Positions 17,544 to 29,222 of a DNA stretch of 64,000 bases are shown in pieces. A program made the translations under genes and the position numbers. The first letter of the stretch is position 1. The number at the start of each line of letters is the position of its first letter. The stretch spans positions 192,594 to 256,593 of the forward strand of contig CAWGYT010000024.1 in NCBI GenBank assembly GCA_963826795.1, read 5' to 3'. Source of the stretch: CAWGYT01 sp963826795 (GTDB lineage Bacteria > Planctomycetota > Planctomycetia > Pirellulales > Pirellulaceae). Under the pieces are notes generated by a model. That model saw nothing but the letters and a program-made list of their open reading frames with translations, was not told where the DNA came from and searched no databases.

Positions 17544-18431
17544 ATGGTTCTTGAATGTCGAGACGTCAGCCATTGGTTTGGTCCCAAACGCGTCTTGAAC
17601 CACGTGAGTTTCGAAATCCCCGCCGGGCAGATTGTCGCCGTGGTGGGCCCGAGCGGGTGCGGCAAGTCAACCTTGTTGCGAGCCATCTTGGGCACACACC
17701 CGCCGAAGTCGGGCGAGGTGCTGGCCAGTGGGCGACGCGTGATTCGTCCCTGTCGCGACGTGGGAATTGTCTACCAGGATTACAGTCTGTACGAGTTCTT
17801 GACGTCGCGCGACAACGTGGCGTTTGGATTGATGTTGGATCAGACAACCTTGCTGCAACGTCTGTTCGGCCCTCTGGCCTGGTTTCGGCTCCGAGATGAA
17901 CACCGACGGCTCGCCGCCGACCTTTTGCACAAAGTGAGTCTTTCCGAAGCCGCTCATTTGTTTCCCAGCGAAATGTCCGGCGGCATGCGGCAGCGCGTCG
18001 CGATCGCTCAGGCGCTGATCATGCAGCCGAAGATCTTGTTGCTCGACGAACCCTTCGGAGCGCTCGACGAAGCGACGCGCGAAGAGCTGCAACTCATGCT
18101 CTTGCGGTTGTACGACGAAAACCGCGTCGCCCTCGAACGGGGTGAAGTGCCTCCTTACACGATCTTGATTGTGACCCACGAGCTGAACGAAGCGTTGTAT
18201 GTTTCCGATCGCGTCCTGGGCCTGTCGCAATATCATCGAGATGGCCAAAACGGCTCAACCATTGTCTACGACAAACCCGCCCCGATCTTTCGTCCCGGCG
18301 ACCCACGGGACTTCGAACGGTTTGAGGCGCAGAAAGACGAACTACGTCGGGCGGTATTCAATCCGGAAACGGTCCACGAACACGACGAGTTCGTCACCTT
18401 CTGGCAAGATCGTGCCAACGCCGGGGCTTGA
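17544..18431 (+). CDS. ABC importer ATP-binding protein, NitT/TauT type
   Basis: 295-residue cytoplasmic ATPase that drives the adjacent permease. All motifs are intact: Walker A GPSGCGKST, Q-loop YQDYS, signature MSGGMRQR, Walker B ILLLDEPFGALDE and the H-loop VTHEL. A GGAG box overlaps the end of the permease gene, whose stop lies one base upstream, so the two are translationally coupled. About 45 extra C-terminal residues (FRPGDPRDFERFEAQKDELR onward) go beyond the core domain. Closest in type to SsuB/TauB/NrtD. Confidence 0.9.
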   Translation: MVLECRDVSHWFGPKRVLNHVSFEIPAGQIVAVVGPSGCGKSTLLRAILGTHPPKSGEVLASGRRVIRPCRDVGIVYQDYSLYEFLTSRDNVAFGLMLDQTTLLQRLFGPLAWFRLRDEHRRLAADLLHKVSLSEAAHLFPSEMSGGMRQRVAIAQALIMQPKILLLDEPFGALDEATREELQLMLLRLYDENRVALERGEVPPYTILIVTHELNEALYVSDRVLGLSQYHRDGQNGSTIVYDKPAPIFRPGDPRDFERFEAQKDELRRAVFNPETVHEHDEFVTFWQDRANAGA

Positions 18432-18510
18432 CGACGGCGCAAACCGGATGAGGGGCGGGCTTGCTGACGATCGCCCTCACCCGCCCGGTTCCCGCGAGCG
18501 GGCCCCGGTC

Positions 18511-18600
18511 GACCTCTCCCGGCCTCGGGAGAGGTGACCCGGCCTCGCGGAGAGGTGACCCGGCCTCGGGAGAGGTGACCCGGCCCTTCGGGAGAGGTCG
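18511..18600. repeat. 20-base tandem repeat of ACCTCTCC/GGAGAGGT type
   Basis: Three to four copies of a CGGCCTCGGGAGAGGTGACC-like unit follow a hairpin GACCTCTCCC ... GGGAGAGGT. The same ACCTCTCCC hairpin motif recurs at about 38825-38850 and 52128-52155, with a half copy at about 52447. It lies just past the end of the ABC/OmpA cluster. Confidence 0.8.
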
Positions 18601-18618
18601 GCCTGTACACGATTCTGT

Positions 18619-18666
18619 CCCTTCTCCCCGGCGCGGGAGAAGGTGGCCGCAGGCCGGATGAGGGGG
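18619..18666 (+). repeat. Dispersed palindromic repeat, copy B
   Basis: Same hairpin plus GGATGAGGG organisation as the copy at 5556-5602, in the same orientation, between the ATPase and ugd stop codons. Confidence 0.85.
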
Positions 18667-18718
18667 CCGGGCTCCGTCAGAGGCGGCCGCTTCCAGCGCG
18701 ATGACGTGCGGCTTCGAA

Positions 18719-20062
18719 TCAGGTCACGACTTCGTCGGTCGGGACCGCACTCGGACGCACGACCGGCCGGCCGATCGAGTAGTACACGAAGCCGGCTTCG
18801 GCCATGTCGCGCGGATCGTAGAGATTGCGCCCGTCGAAGATGAGCGGTTGGGCCATTCGCGCCTGCATCTCACTGAAATCGGGTGTCCGGAACTCACTCC
18901 ATTCCGTCGCGATTGCCAACGCATCGGCTCCATCCAACGGCTGCATCGGCTCAGCGAAGTACTGCACACGATTGCCGAACACGGCTTGCACATTCGGAAT
19001 CGCTTCCGGATCGTGAACTCGCACTTTGGCATCCAGCTCCAAGAGCCGCTCGATCAATACCAGGGCGGGGGCCTCGCGGATATCGTCGGTTTTCGGTTTG
19101 AAGGCGAGTCCCCAAACCGCGATCGTCTTGCCGGCCAGGTCCCCTTGGAAGTGCTCTTCGATCTTGCGCTGCAGGACGAGTTTCTGTTGCTCGTTTACCC
19201 AGTCGACCGCCTCCAGCAGTCGCGGTTCCAGACCGGACTCTTGGAACGTGCTGGCCAACGCTCGGACATCTTTCGGGAAGCAGCTTCCCCCGTAGCCGAC
19301 GCCCGGGAAAAGAAACGCAAAGCCGATGCGACTGTCGTGCCCGATCCCCCGACGGACGTCATTGATGTCGGCATCGAAGTTTTCGCACAGATTGGCCATT
19401 TGGTTAATGAAGCTGATTTTCGTCGCCAGCAGCGCGTTGGCGACGTACTTGGTCATCTCGGCACTCTCGGGTGACATCATGAGAAACGGCTTGTCGGTTC
19501 GCAGGAACGGCTGATACAACCGTCGCAAGATGTCCGCCTCGCGCTGGGTCCGGACCCCGACGACCACCCGATCGGGCTTTGTAAAATCCTCGATCGCCGC
19601 CCCTTCCTTGAGGAATTCCGGATTACTCGCCACGTGACACGGGCGACCCGTCGCTTGGCGTAGCCGCTCGTAGAGCCGCCGATTCGTGCCGACCGGCACC
19701 GTACTTTTGGTCACGACGAGCGTGTCGGCTCGCAGATGCGGTGCCAAGGCGTCGGCGACCGCCCAGACGGCGGAGAGGTCGGCCGAGCCGTCAGCGGAGG
19801 GCGGTGTGCCCACGGCCAGGAAGATCACGTCGGCCGACTGAGCGGGATCGGCCAGTTCGGTGGTGAAACGCAGCCGTCCGGCCGCGGCGTTTCGGTGAAC
19901 CAGGTCAGAAAGTCCGGGCTCGTAGATCGGGATCTGCCCCAACCGCAAGGCATCCACCTTCCGCTGATCCACGTCGACGCAAACCACATCGTTGCCGCTG
20001 TCGGCGAAACATGTACCGGTGACCAAACCGACGTATCCCGTACCGATGACTGTCACTCGCAT
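18719..20062 (-). CDS. ugd: UDP-glucose 6-dehydrogenase
   Basis: Cytosolic NAD-dependent enzyme oxidising UDP-glucose (or a related nucleotide sugar) to the uronic acid for polysaccharide synthesis. The 447-residue protein begins with the Rossmann motif VIGTGYVGLVTG and contains the catalytic block GYGGSCFPKDV near residue 260, the KSTVPVGT motif, SNPEFLKEGAA and the C-terminal signature WGLAFKPKTDDIREAPA. The length is typical. GDP-mannose dehydrogenase is less likely given the overall pattern. It is a single minus-strand gene upstream of no obvious polysaccharide cluster. Confidence 0.92.
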   Translation of the reverse strand: MRVTVIGTGYVGLVTGTCFADSGNDVVCVDVDQRKVDALRLGQIPIYEPGLSDLVHRNAAAGRLRFTTELADPAQSADVIFLAVGTPPSADGSADLSAVWAVADALAPHLRADTLVVTKSTVPVGTNRRLYERLRQATGRPCHVASNPEFLKEGAAIEDFTKPDRVVVGVRTQREADILRRLYQPFLRTDKPFLMMSPESAEMTKYVANALLATKISFINQMANLCENFDADINDVRRGIGHDSRIGFAFLFPGVGYGGSCFPKDVRALASTFQESGLEPRLLEAVDWVNEQQKLVLQRKIEEHFQGDLAGKTIAVWGLAFKPKTDDIREAPALVLIERLLELDAKVRVHDPEAIPNVQAVFGNRVQYFAEPMQPLDGADALAIATEWSEFRTPDFSEMQARMAQPLIFDGRNLYDPRDMAEAGFVYYSIGRPVVRPSAVPTDEVVT

Positions 20063-20230
20063 CGAAAACCCCTCGATTCGTAAGTTGGCGCAGGGCCTGA
20101 ACGCCGTACTGCGCGTCGCGTAATGCCTAAATCGTAGGACGTGGACACGCTTAGGGGCACCGAAAAACGGCCGGGGGACGACCCCAACCGCGGGGCAGGA
20201 TGCGGCCCCGCTTCTCGCAGTGACCGAGGA

Positions 20231-22938
20231 CTATTCGACTTCCGGACCAACATCCGGAGGCGAAGGCATCGTTCCGGATTCGTCGGGCAGCATCTCGTCA
20301 CCGTTTTCTTCCTGGGGAACCCGGACCACCGCGGTTAGCGCGTCATCTTCGTCCAGGCTCATGAACCGCACGCCCTGGGTGTTTCGACCAATCACACTGA
20401 TTTCCGAGGCGCGGATTCGCTGGAGCTTTCCGCGGGACGTCATCATGAGAATTTCGTCATCGTCGTCGACCCGCGCGATGGCAGATAACCGGACCGTTGC
20501 GCTCCGTCGTCTTGATGTCTCGCAGTCCCTTGCCGCCTCGCCGCTGGGTGCGATAGCGAGCGGACGAGGAGGCGTCTTCTTCGCCGGTATCCTCGCCGGT
20601 GTCCGCGGAATTCGGGCCGAAGTTGGTACGCTTTCCGTAACCGTTCTGGCAAGCCGTCAAGAGCGTGGCGTCGGGGTCGGCGACCACCATGCCGACCAGT
20701 TGATCGTGCTTGCCCAGGCTGATGCCCTTGACGCCGCTGGTATTGCGACCCATCGGCCGGGCGTCGTCCTCCCGGAAGCGAATCGCCATGCCCATCGCGG
20801 TTGAGAGGACGACTTCATCGCCCGGCTTGGTGACGACCACGTCGACCAACTCGTCGCCCTCTCGCAATTTGATGGCGATGATCCCGCCTTTCTTCGGACG
20901 GCTGTACGCTTCCAAGGGCGTTTTCTTAATCAATCCGTCGCGGGTGGCCATCATCAGGAAGTGACCGGGCAAGTCGAAATCGCGCACCGGGCGGCAGTCG
21001 GCGATTTTTTCGCCTTCTTCCAGGTTCAGCAGATTCACGATCGCCCGCCCGCGACTCTCGCGGCTCAATTGTGGCAAGCCATAGACTTTCTGCCAGTAGA
21101 CGCGGCCCCGATTGGTGAAGAACAACAAATACGCGTGGGTGCTGGCCACGAACAAATGCTCGATCGGATCTTCGTCCTCGGCTTTGGCGCCTTTCAGCCC
21201 CTTGCCGCCGCGGCGTTGGGCGCGGTAGACGCTGGAAGGCGTCCGCTTGATATAGCCCTGATGGCTGATCGAGACCACCATGGTTTCTTCGGTGATCAGA
21301 TCTTCCAGATCGATATCGCCGAGTTCCTCACCACTGATTTCGGTGCGCCGCGCGTCACCGAAACGCTTCTTGATTTCCGCCAGGTCGTCCTTGATGATGA
21401 CCAGGATGTTCGCATCGTCCCCCAGGATGTGCAGGTACTCGCCAATCGACGCGAGCAACTTCTGGTGTTCGTCCGCGAGCCGCTCCTGCTCGAGATTGAC
21501 CAACTGGCCCAGGGTCATGCGCAGGATCGCGTCGGCCTGGACGGCGGTCAGCGAGTAGGTGTCCGAGACGCCTCGCTCTTCTTGGAAGCGCCGGAAGCCG
21601 TCGGCGTCCGAGCGCCCGCTCCATCATCGCCGCGGGGCATTCGACGCCCATCAATCCCACTTTGGCTTCCGCTTGCGTTCGCGAAGCGCGGATGATGCGA
21701 ATGATCTCGTCGATGTTGGCCAGGGCCAGCAGCAGGCCCTCGACCGTATGTTTTCGCTTGCGCGCGATCGTCAGCAGATGCTGAGTCCGCCGCCGAATCA
21801 CGATCAACCGGTGGCGGATGAACTCGTCCAGCATCTCCTTGATGGACATCAGCCGCGGCTTGCCGTCGACCAGCGCCAGCAGGATGATCGAGAAGGAATC
21901 CTGGAGCGGGGAGAACTGGTAGAGCTGATTCAGGACGACTTCGGGATCGGCGTCGCGTTTTAGGTCAATGACCAGCCGCACCGGTTCCTTCAAGTCGCTT
22001 TCGTCGCGAATCCCGGAGATGCCCGGGATGCGGCCGTCGTTGACCAGCGCCGCGATCCGCTCGACAACGCGATCGCGAAATTGCTGATAGGGAATTTCGC
22101 TGACGACAATCCGCGATCGCTTGCCTTGCTCCTCAATCCGCGCTCGAGCGCGCACCGTGATCGTGCTGCGGCCCGTATAGTAGCCACGCCGAAGGCCACC
22201 CCGGCCGCAAATGATGCCTCCGGTCGGAAAGTCGGGGCCGTGGATGATCTCGCAGATTTCCTCGATGCTGGTGTTGGGTTCTTCGATGACGGTGATCAAG
22301 GCATCGCAGATCTCGACCAGATTATGCGGCGGAATGGAGGTCGCCATTCCCACCGCGATCCCGCTGGAACCGTTGACCAAGAGGTTGGGGAACCGCGAGG
22401 GCAGCACCGTGGGCTCCGTGCGGCTCTCGTCATAGGTCGGTACAAAGTCGACCGTATCCAGCTTCAGATCGTCCAGCAATTGCGACGAGATCGGCGACAG
22501 GCGGGCCTCGGTGTATCGCATGGCCGCGGGAGGGAGTCCGGCGATCGATCCGAAGTTGCCTTGTTTGTCGATCAGCGGATACCGCATGTTCCACTCTTGG
22601 GCCATGCGGACCAGAGTCGGGTAGATCACGCTCTCGCCATGGGGATGATAATTGCCGCTGGTGTCCCCTGAGATCTTGGCGCACTTGACGCGAGCGGATC
22701 CGGGCCCCAGGTTGAGGTCGTTCATGGCGACCAGAATCCGCCGCTGCGACGGCTTCAGGCCATCGCGTGCATCGGGCAACGCGCGACTGACGATCACGCT
22801 CATCGCGTACGTCAAATAGCTGTCCTTCAGCTCCTCCTCGATCGGTAGATCGACGAGCCGACCCTCACCTCCGCCGCCGTCACCTCCGCCCCCCGTGGGA
22901 AGCCCCACATTGTCCGGGTCGTTCGGGTCAGATGCCAA
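20231..22938 (-). CDS. gyrA: DNA gyrase subunit A, two apparent frameshifts
   Basis: Breakage-reunion subunit of gyrase. The catalytic Tyr is in AAMRYTEARLS (Tyr142) and the quinolone region reads GDTSGNYHPHGES. C-terminal blades carry two GyrA-box-like QRRGGKG sequences, which favours GyrA over ParC. A Gly-rich stretch (GGGGDGGGGEGR) precedes the core. Single-base insertions break the frame near 21610 (after AMMERALG) and near 20485 (after NGPVI). Correcting both gives 901 aa with conserved sequence on either side. Because gyrA is essential, these are best read as consensus errors. Confidence 0.93.
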
Positions 22939-23171
22939 TCTGCAATCCTTTCACTACGCGCGATCGATCAATGGCCGACCGAGGGAAAGTGGAGGACGGG
23001 TCGGCGCCAGAGATCTCGAGTTTGTCCCCCAAAGAGAGCCGCTGATCATAGCAATTTCGGCCCTGATTCACAACCGGTCGGGATCGCTGTAAGTGCTCTA
23101 AAGCGATCGAGTTGCGATGGGGGTCGTGGGCTGGATTCGGCGATTCCGGCGAGAGTCGCTTGGCTGGCCGC

Positions 23172-24311
23172 TTAGATGTCGACCCACTGGCGGGAGCCGG
23201 CGCTGGCGAGTACCGCGTCGCAAACTTTTTGGGTTTCCAAGGCATCGCGAAACGTCGGCGCCACGGGCTGACCCTGCTCGAGGCCCTTCAGGAAGTCGGC
23301 CACCTGGTGCACAAAGCTGTGTTCGTAGCCGATCTGCAGGCCCGGGACCCACCACTTGTCCATGTACGGCATGTCGCCGTCGGTGACGTGCACGGAATGC
23401 CAGCCGCGAACCAGCGAATCGTCGCCATGGTCGAAGTAGCTTAAGCGATGCAAGTCGTGCAAGTCCCACGCAATCGAGGCGTTCTCGCCGTTGATCTCGA
23501 ACGTGTAAAGGGCTTTGTGGCCGCGGGCATAGCGGGTCGATTCAAACGTGCCCAGGGATCCGTTTTGAAAGTGGCACAGGAAAGCGCACGCATCGTCGAT
23601 CCCAACTTTCTCGACCTTTCCCGTCAGATTGTGCTGACGCTCCTTGATGAACGTCTCGGTCATCGCGTTGACGTCGCGAATGCTGCCGTTCAGCCAGAGC
23701 GCGGTGTCGATGCAGTGCGCCAACAGGTCTCCGGTCACACCACTGCCGGCCGCGGCGGCGTCAAGTCGCCACAGGGCGGCGCCGCCCTGGGGCAGATCGG
23801 CCGAGATCGTCCAGTCTTGCAGGAACACGGCACGATAATGGAAGATCCGCCCGAGTCGCCCTTGATCGATCAATTGCTTGGCGAGCGAAACTGCCGGCAC
23901 GCGGCGGTAGTTGTACCAAACGATGTTGGGGACGCCCGCCCGCTCGACCGCCTGACACATCGCTTCACCCTCGGCCACGTTCATCGCCAGAGGCTTTTCA
24001 CAAAGTATCGTCTTGCCCGCTTCGGCCGCCGCGATGGCGATTTCCTTGTGCAGGTTGTTGGGAGTGCAGATATCCACCGCGTCGATATCCGGCCGCTCCA
24101 ACAATTTCCGCCAATCGGTCTCGATCGACTCATAACCCCAGTTATCGGCAAACTTCTGCGCGTTTTCGGCGTTTCGTGCGCAAACCGCCTTCAGCACCGG
24201 ACGGTACTCGAGGTCGAAGAAATGGTTGACCTTGCAGTAGGCGTTCGAGTGGGCTCGACCCATAAAGCCGCAGCCGATCATGCCAATGTTGAGAGGTTTC
24301 TTCGCGCTCAT
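23172..24311 (-). CDS. Gfo/Idh/MocA family oxidoreductase
   Basis: 379-residue NAD(P)-dependent sugar or polyol dehydrogenase of the cytosol. The N-terminal Rossmann motif is IGMIGCGFMGRAH and the family motif CEKPLAMN provides the catalytic Lys; the C-terminal beta domain holds DLLAHCIDTALWLNG with the active-site Asp and His region. It follows the TIM-barrel isomerase gene by 70 bases on the same strand. With the ManA-like cupin and divergent DUF4432 protein it forms a sugar-processing set. The natural substrate is not identifiable from sequence. Confidence 0.88.
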   Translation of the reverse strand: MSAKKPLNIGMIGCGFMGRAHSNAYCKVNHFFDLEYRPVLKAVCARNAENAQKFADNWGYESIETDWRKLLERPDIDAVDICTPNNLHKEIAIAAAEAGKTILCEKPLAMNVAEGEAMCQAVERAGVPNIVWYNYRRVPAVSLAKQLIDQGRLGRIFHYRAVFLQDWTISADLPQGGAALWRLDAAAAGSGVTGDLLAHCIDTALWLNGSIRDVNAMTETFIKERQHNLTGKVEKVGIDDACAFLCHFQNGSLGTFESTRYARGHKALYTFEINGENASIAWDLHDLHRLSYFDHGDDSLVRGWHSVHVTDGDMPYMDKWWVPGLQIGYEHSFVHQVADFLKGLEQGQPVAPTFRDALETQKVCDAVLASAGSRQWVDI

Positions 24312-24381
24312 CTTGATTCGAGTCCTTCAGGCAACAAGTGGGTTTTGGGAAAGCAAAGGGCGGCCTGGGGCGTGCCGCACG

Positions 24382-25422
<1,041 letters not shown>

Positions 25423-25674
25423 CACTAACCGTCCTTTCGGTGAGAAATAATTCGCGGGTCAGGCAGCAAGCGTACGCGGCGTGCGGGGCTCGTAGGGCAA
25501 GCCATCGGGCAAGCCATCGGGGCCACGTGCTCTCCGATCCGTCGATGTAAGGTCTGCACGTGGGCACGGGGCGGCGATCCATCCGGCTCAGGATCGAACC
25601 TCGACGCCGCTTCGCCACCTACGCCGTCGCCACCCTCCATCTTCCTTGGGGCTCGCCAATTCCCTTAAGGCTCG

Positions 25675-26921
25675 CTAACCCAGACGAAAGTCGCCGACGT
25701 TGGGGACGCTCTCAAACGTGTCGGGGCCAAAGTAGCGCAGGCTGACCAGCGGCTCGTGTCCGGTATTTTCCACCTCGATTCCGCGCTGGGCCGCCTCGTG
25801 CGTGATGAAAACCTCGTCCTGCGTCTCGTCGCCAAATCGGATCAGGGACGGGCGTCTCGAGGCGAAGTTTGCCGATCCGGCCCGTGCCCTGGACCGTGAT
25901 CCAGCCGCTGGCGCCCGGGTCATGCAACGTGCACTTCCCGCCCGGAAGCACCGTCAGCTCGCGGGCGCTGAACAACTGCTTGGCCCCCGACTCGACCATA
26001 GACGACCCACTTGTCGAACCAACCTTCTCCACTGTCGGCCATAATCGGCTCGAGATAATTGTGTTCCTTGAAATGAGTGTCGACGTTCTTGTCCCAATCC
26101 AGCTGGCCGACGACGAAGTCCAAGTCGTGATGCTTGTCCTCGGGCATGTCCTTGACCAGCAACGACCAAGGAACCTCGCGACCCTCGACCAGCGACTGGA
26201 ACATCGCAAAGACGTCGCTGCCCCATTGCGGTTCGTAAGTGCAAAGCGAACCGGGGGCGTGCAGCACGCCGGGCGGAATCAACCAGCCCGTGCCCCGTTC
26301 CAAACGGTACGCCTTGGAGAGATCCAGGATCCCGTTGTCACCCTGATCCCAACTCTCCAGGCAGTGCCGCACGTCGGCCTTGGTCGTCCCCGGCTCCAAG
26401 CCCATGAAGGTATAGGCGAAGTTATTGTCGACGTTGTTCATCTGCGGCGAAAAGTAGTACGCCTCGGGTTTGCCCTCCCGACCGACCAGGGCCGCGTCTT
26501 CGGCCGACTGGTGCATGTGGTGCGGAATCGGTCCCATGTTGTCGAAGAATTTCGAATAGACGGGCCAGCGGCCGTACTTTCGAAACATCGACTCGCCAAT
26601 GATCCGCGCGCCCGCTTCCTCAACGGCCTCCTTCAACAGGAAGTGCTGCCCGGCTTGGCAAATGAAACTGAGTCCCTCGTGCCAGATTCGTCCGTCGTTG
26701 GCCGCCTCGGTCGTGCTTCCAAACCAGCGTTCGTCGATGCCGCCCCGATGTGCCCCGTAGGCGTACCAATCGCTGGGGTGAAGTTTGATCCGCTTGCCCG
26801 GATGCAAGAAGCTGCGGGGGACCCAGGTGGGCGCCAGCCGCAAGATGCCTTCCCCCTCGTCCATGGCGCGGTTCAGGACCGCCGCAATACTGTCTCCCTG
26901 AACGATGTTTGCTGATGTCAT
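25675..26921 (-). CDS. ManA-like cupin sugar isomerase, two apparent frameshifts
   Basis: Frame-corrected length about 414 residues. Class I mannose-6-phosphate-isomerase-like features are PIPHHMHQSAEDA (metal-binding His pair), KPEAYYFSPQMN with Glu, and WLIPPGVLHAPGS. The frame breaks near 25995 (after WFDKWVVYGR) and near 25850 (after GKLRLETP); continuing frames join into GAKQLFSARELTVLPGGK and then RPSLIRFGDETQDEVFITHE. Correcting two extra bases gives an uninterrupted protein. The start at 26921 (MTSANIVQGDS) has AAAGGAG about 13 bases upstream. It is the first gene of the three-gene minus-strand sugar set. Confidence 0.78.
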
Positions 26922-27178
26922 GCCTGCCGAGGCTCCTTTGGAAAACTCGATGAATCGGACTCCAGGCGGCCCGATTGGCCCGACGGCTCCCTTCCGAGCG
27001 CCCCCGGCCACGTGCTGGACGAAGGTGATGTTGTATTCGGTTTCCGAGCCCCTGGCAAGTAAATCAGGGGCCGTCGACACGCCGGACGCGACGGGCGGGG
27101 GCGCGTGAAACGAGGCGCGAAAAGCAGTATGCTGTGGGTTCTGGATTCCGGAGGTCCCATACGTAAGGGCGCGTGACC

Positions 27179-28339
27179 ATGGCCGCAAAGACTTGGATCC
27201 TGACCGACGTGTCGGAAGCGAAACACCATGATGAACTCCAGATCGATCGTCGCCAGTTTCCGGCGGACGTGCCGGACGGCGTTGCCATCCTCAAGCTCAC
27301 GTTGCACGGTGGTCTGTCCGAGGGAGTCGAGGAAATTCGCGTCAATAACGGCAGGTTTCAGTTCTCCGTGCTTCCGACCCGCGGCATGGGGCTCTGGAAG
27401 GGCTGGCTCGACGGCCAAACCCTGGGCTGGAAATCGCCCGTGCGCGGCCCCGTGCATCCCCACTACGTCCCGCTCCACGAACCGTCTGGACTAGGCTGGC
27501 TTTCCGGATTCGACGAGTGGATCTGCCGCTGCGGCGCGTTCAGCAACGGGGCTCCGGACTTCAACGAGCAAGGGCAATTGACGCACCCGCTGCACGGACA
27601 TCTGGCGAATTTGCCGGCCGAGTACGTCGAAGTCTCGATCGAGGGCGATCAGATCTCGGTCCGAGGCATCGTCAGGGAGGCCCGCTTTCACTTCCAAAAA
27701 CTGCAGCTCACCACGACGATCACGACCCGTGTGAACCAGCCCGGGCTCGAGATTCACGACCAGCTCAAGAATCTCTCGGGCAGCGAGGCCGAGATGCAGA
27801 TGCTCTACCACTGCAATTTCGGTCCGCCGCTGCTGGGCAGCGGCGCTGAAATCGCGATCCCGGCCGAAACCGTCGTGCCCCGAAATGCCTGGGCGGCCGA
27901 AAGCGTCGGCCATTGGTCCACTTTTTCGGAACCCGCCGCGGGAATTCCCGAACGCGTTTATCTGGTCAAACCCTGCGCCGACCAGGAGGGCGAGACGCGG
28001 GTCCTGCTAAAGAACCCCCAGGCCCGCCGAGGCGTGAGCCTGACCTGGAACGTCGCTCAGCTGCCGTACTTTACGCTTTGGAAAAACGAGACCGCGCTGA
28101 ACGATGGCTACGTGACCGGTCTTGAGCCCGGGACGAATTTTCCCAATCCACGGCAGTTTGAAACGCAACACAACCGATTGGTGAGGCTCGCGCCTGGCGC
28201 CACTCACGAGATGCGGATTGGATTTTCTTATCACGAATCAGCCGCTGCGGTGGAGCAGGCCGAGGCGGCCGTTAAGGCGATCCAGGGCGATCGAGCGCCG
28301 GAGTTGTTCGACCAGCCGCAGCCCACCTGGTGCGCGTGA
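27179..28339 (+). CDS. DUF4432 / aldose-1-epimerase-like protein
   Basis: 386 residues with galactose-mutarotase-like beta-sandwich character. Motifs include VLPTRGMGLWKGWLDG, GWLSGFDEWICRCG, THPLHGHLANLPAEYVEV, MLYHCNFGPPLL with its His, and PYFTLWKNETALNDGYVTGL. DUF4432 members are annotated as probable aldose epimerases. It is transcribed away from the ManA-like gene, sharing a 257-base divergent region, so coordinated expression is plausible. ATG at 27179 follows AAGGG by 10 bases; a GTG six bases earlier is possible. Confidence 0.85.
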   Translation: MAAKTWILTDVSEAKHHDELQIDRRQFPADVPDGVAILKLTLHGGLSEGVEEIRVNNGRFQFSVLPTRGMGLWKGWLDGQTLGWKSPVRGPVHPHYVPLHEPSGLGWLSGFDEWICRCGAFSNGAPDFNEQGQLTHPLHGHLANLPAEYVEVSIEGDQISVRGIVREARFHFQKLQLTTTITTRVNQPGLEIHDQLKNLSGSEAEMQMLYHCNFGPPLLGSGAEIAIPAETVVPRNAWAAESVGHWSTFSEPAAGIPERVYLVKPCADQEGETRVLLKNPQARRGVSLTWNVAQLPYFTLWKNETALNDGYVTGLEPGTNFPNPRQFETQHNRLVRLAPGATHEMRIGFSYHESAAAVEQAEAAVKAIQGDRAPELFDQPQPTWCA

Positions 28340-28351
28340 ATCACACGCGAT

Positions 28352-29080
28352 CTACCGCCGCGGCCGATACGTTTCGATTTGCTCGCAGGCGAGATCATAA
28401 ATGGACCAGGTATTGCCGTCTGGGCCTTGAAACGGGTTGACCTTCAACACGCCCTGGACGCTGATCGGATCGTCCCGGTACTTCGCCGACACGCCCTCGA
28501 CCATCAACACGTTGATCAAGTGATCCGCCTGCCCGCCGGGCCCGAATTTGCACTCGGTGTTCTTCAGCAGCACGAATTGGGTGATCCCCTTCGTCTTCGA
28601 ATCGGGCAGCATATAGCCATGGATCCGAACTCTCCGCCCGTCCAGGTCCCTCACGCGATCCGTCAACATGAAGGGGCGAAATACCATGTCCTGTTGGATC
28701 GGAAGCTGGATGTCCTCGAACACGATCTCGACGACCGCGTCCCCGCTTCCACGCGAACCAGCTCGGGGTGGGGCCGACGCAGGCTCGCGCGATGGCTCGA
28801 CGAGCGGTCGCTCGTCCGCCGACGTCGGTGACGCGCCGGTCGAGGCGGACGCCTGAGCACCATCCATCGCCGCCGATGATTTCCCGCCGGCTGCCCGGGG
28901 ATCGTCCTCAGGAATCTCGTCCCGCGGCGCTGCGATGGGCTCGCCGGCACGATCGCCCGAGTCGGCCGGTCGCGAGACGGGCCGCGAGTCGGACCATTTG
29001 ACTTCACAGCCACTCAGTAGGACAAAAAACAACACGCAGCCCGCTTGGGAAAGCAGGCCGAATCCTCGTTGTCGCCGCAC
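28352..29080 (-). CDS. DUF3299-type lipoprotein
   Basis: 242 residues. The GTG start at 29080 is supported by GGAGG 10 bases upstream and leads straight into a lipoprotein signal (CVLFFVLLSGC, Cys25). A low-complexity Ser/Ala/Pro/Asp linker of about 100 residues follows. The C-terminal 120 residues are a compact domain (GYMLPDSKTKGITQFVLL, then CKFGPGGQADHLINVLMVEG) matching DUF3299, a periplasmic domain of unknown function. The neighbouring gene encodes a second, membrane-anchored DUF3299 protein, and the operon includes a MacB/FtsX-type ABC transporter. It is the last gene of that operon. Confidence 0.8.
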   Translation of the reverse strand: MRRQRGFGLLSQAGCVLFFVLLSGCEVKWSDSRPVSRPADSGDRAGEPIAAPRDEIPEDDPRAAGGKSSAAMDGAQASASTGASPTSADERPLVEPSREPASAPPRAGSRGSGDAVVEIVFEDIQLPIQQDMVFRPFMLTDRVRDLDGRRVRIHGYMLPDSKTKGITQFVLLKNTECKFGPGGQADHLINVLMVEGVSAKYRDDPISVQGVLKVNPFQGPDGNTWSIYDLACEQIETYRPRR

Positions 29081-29222
29081 CGTGTCTTTGCCTCCAAACC
29101 AAGGTTGCGCGTGTCCTGGGCCGTCGCGCCGAACTGCATCAGACGGGTGGGGAATCGGCTGAGCGGTCCGCCTAACGCGGTGAGTTGAAAAGCAGGGATC
29201 AACCTCCGCCGCGCCGCACCGG

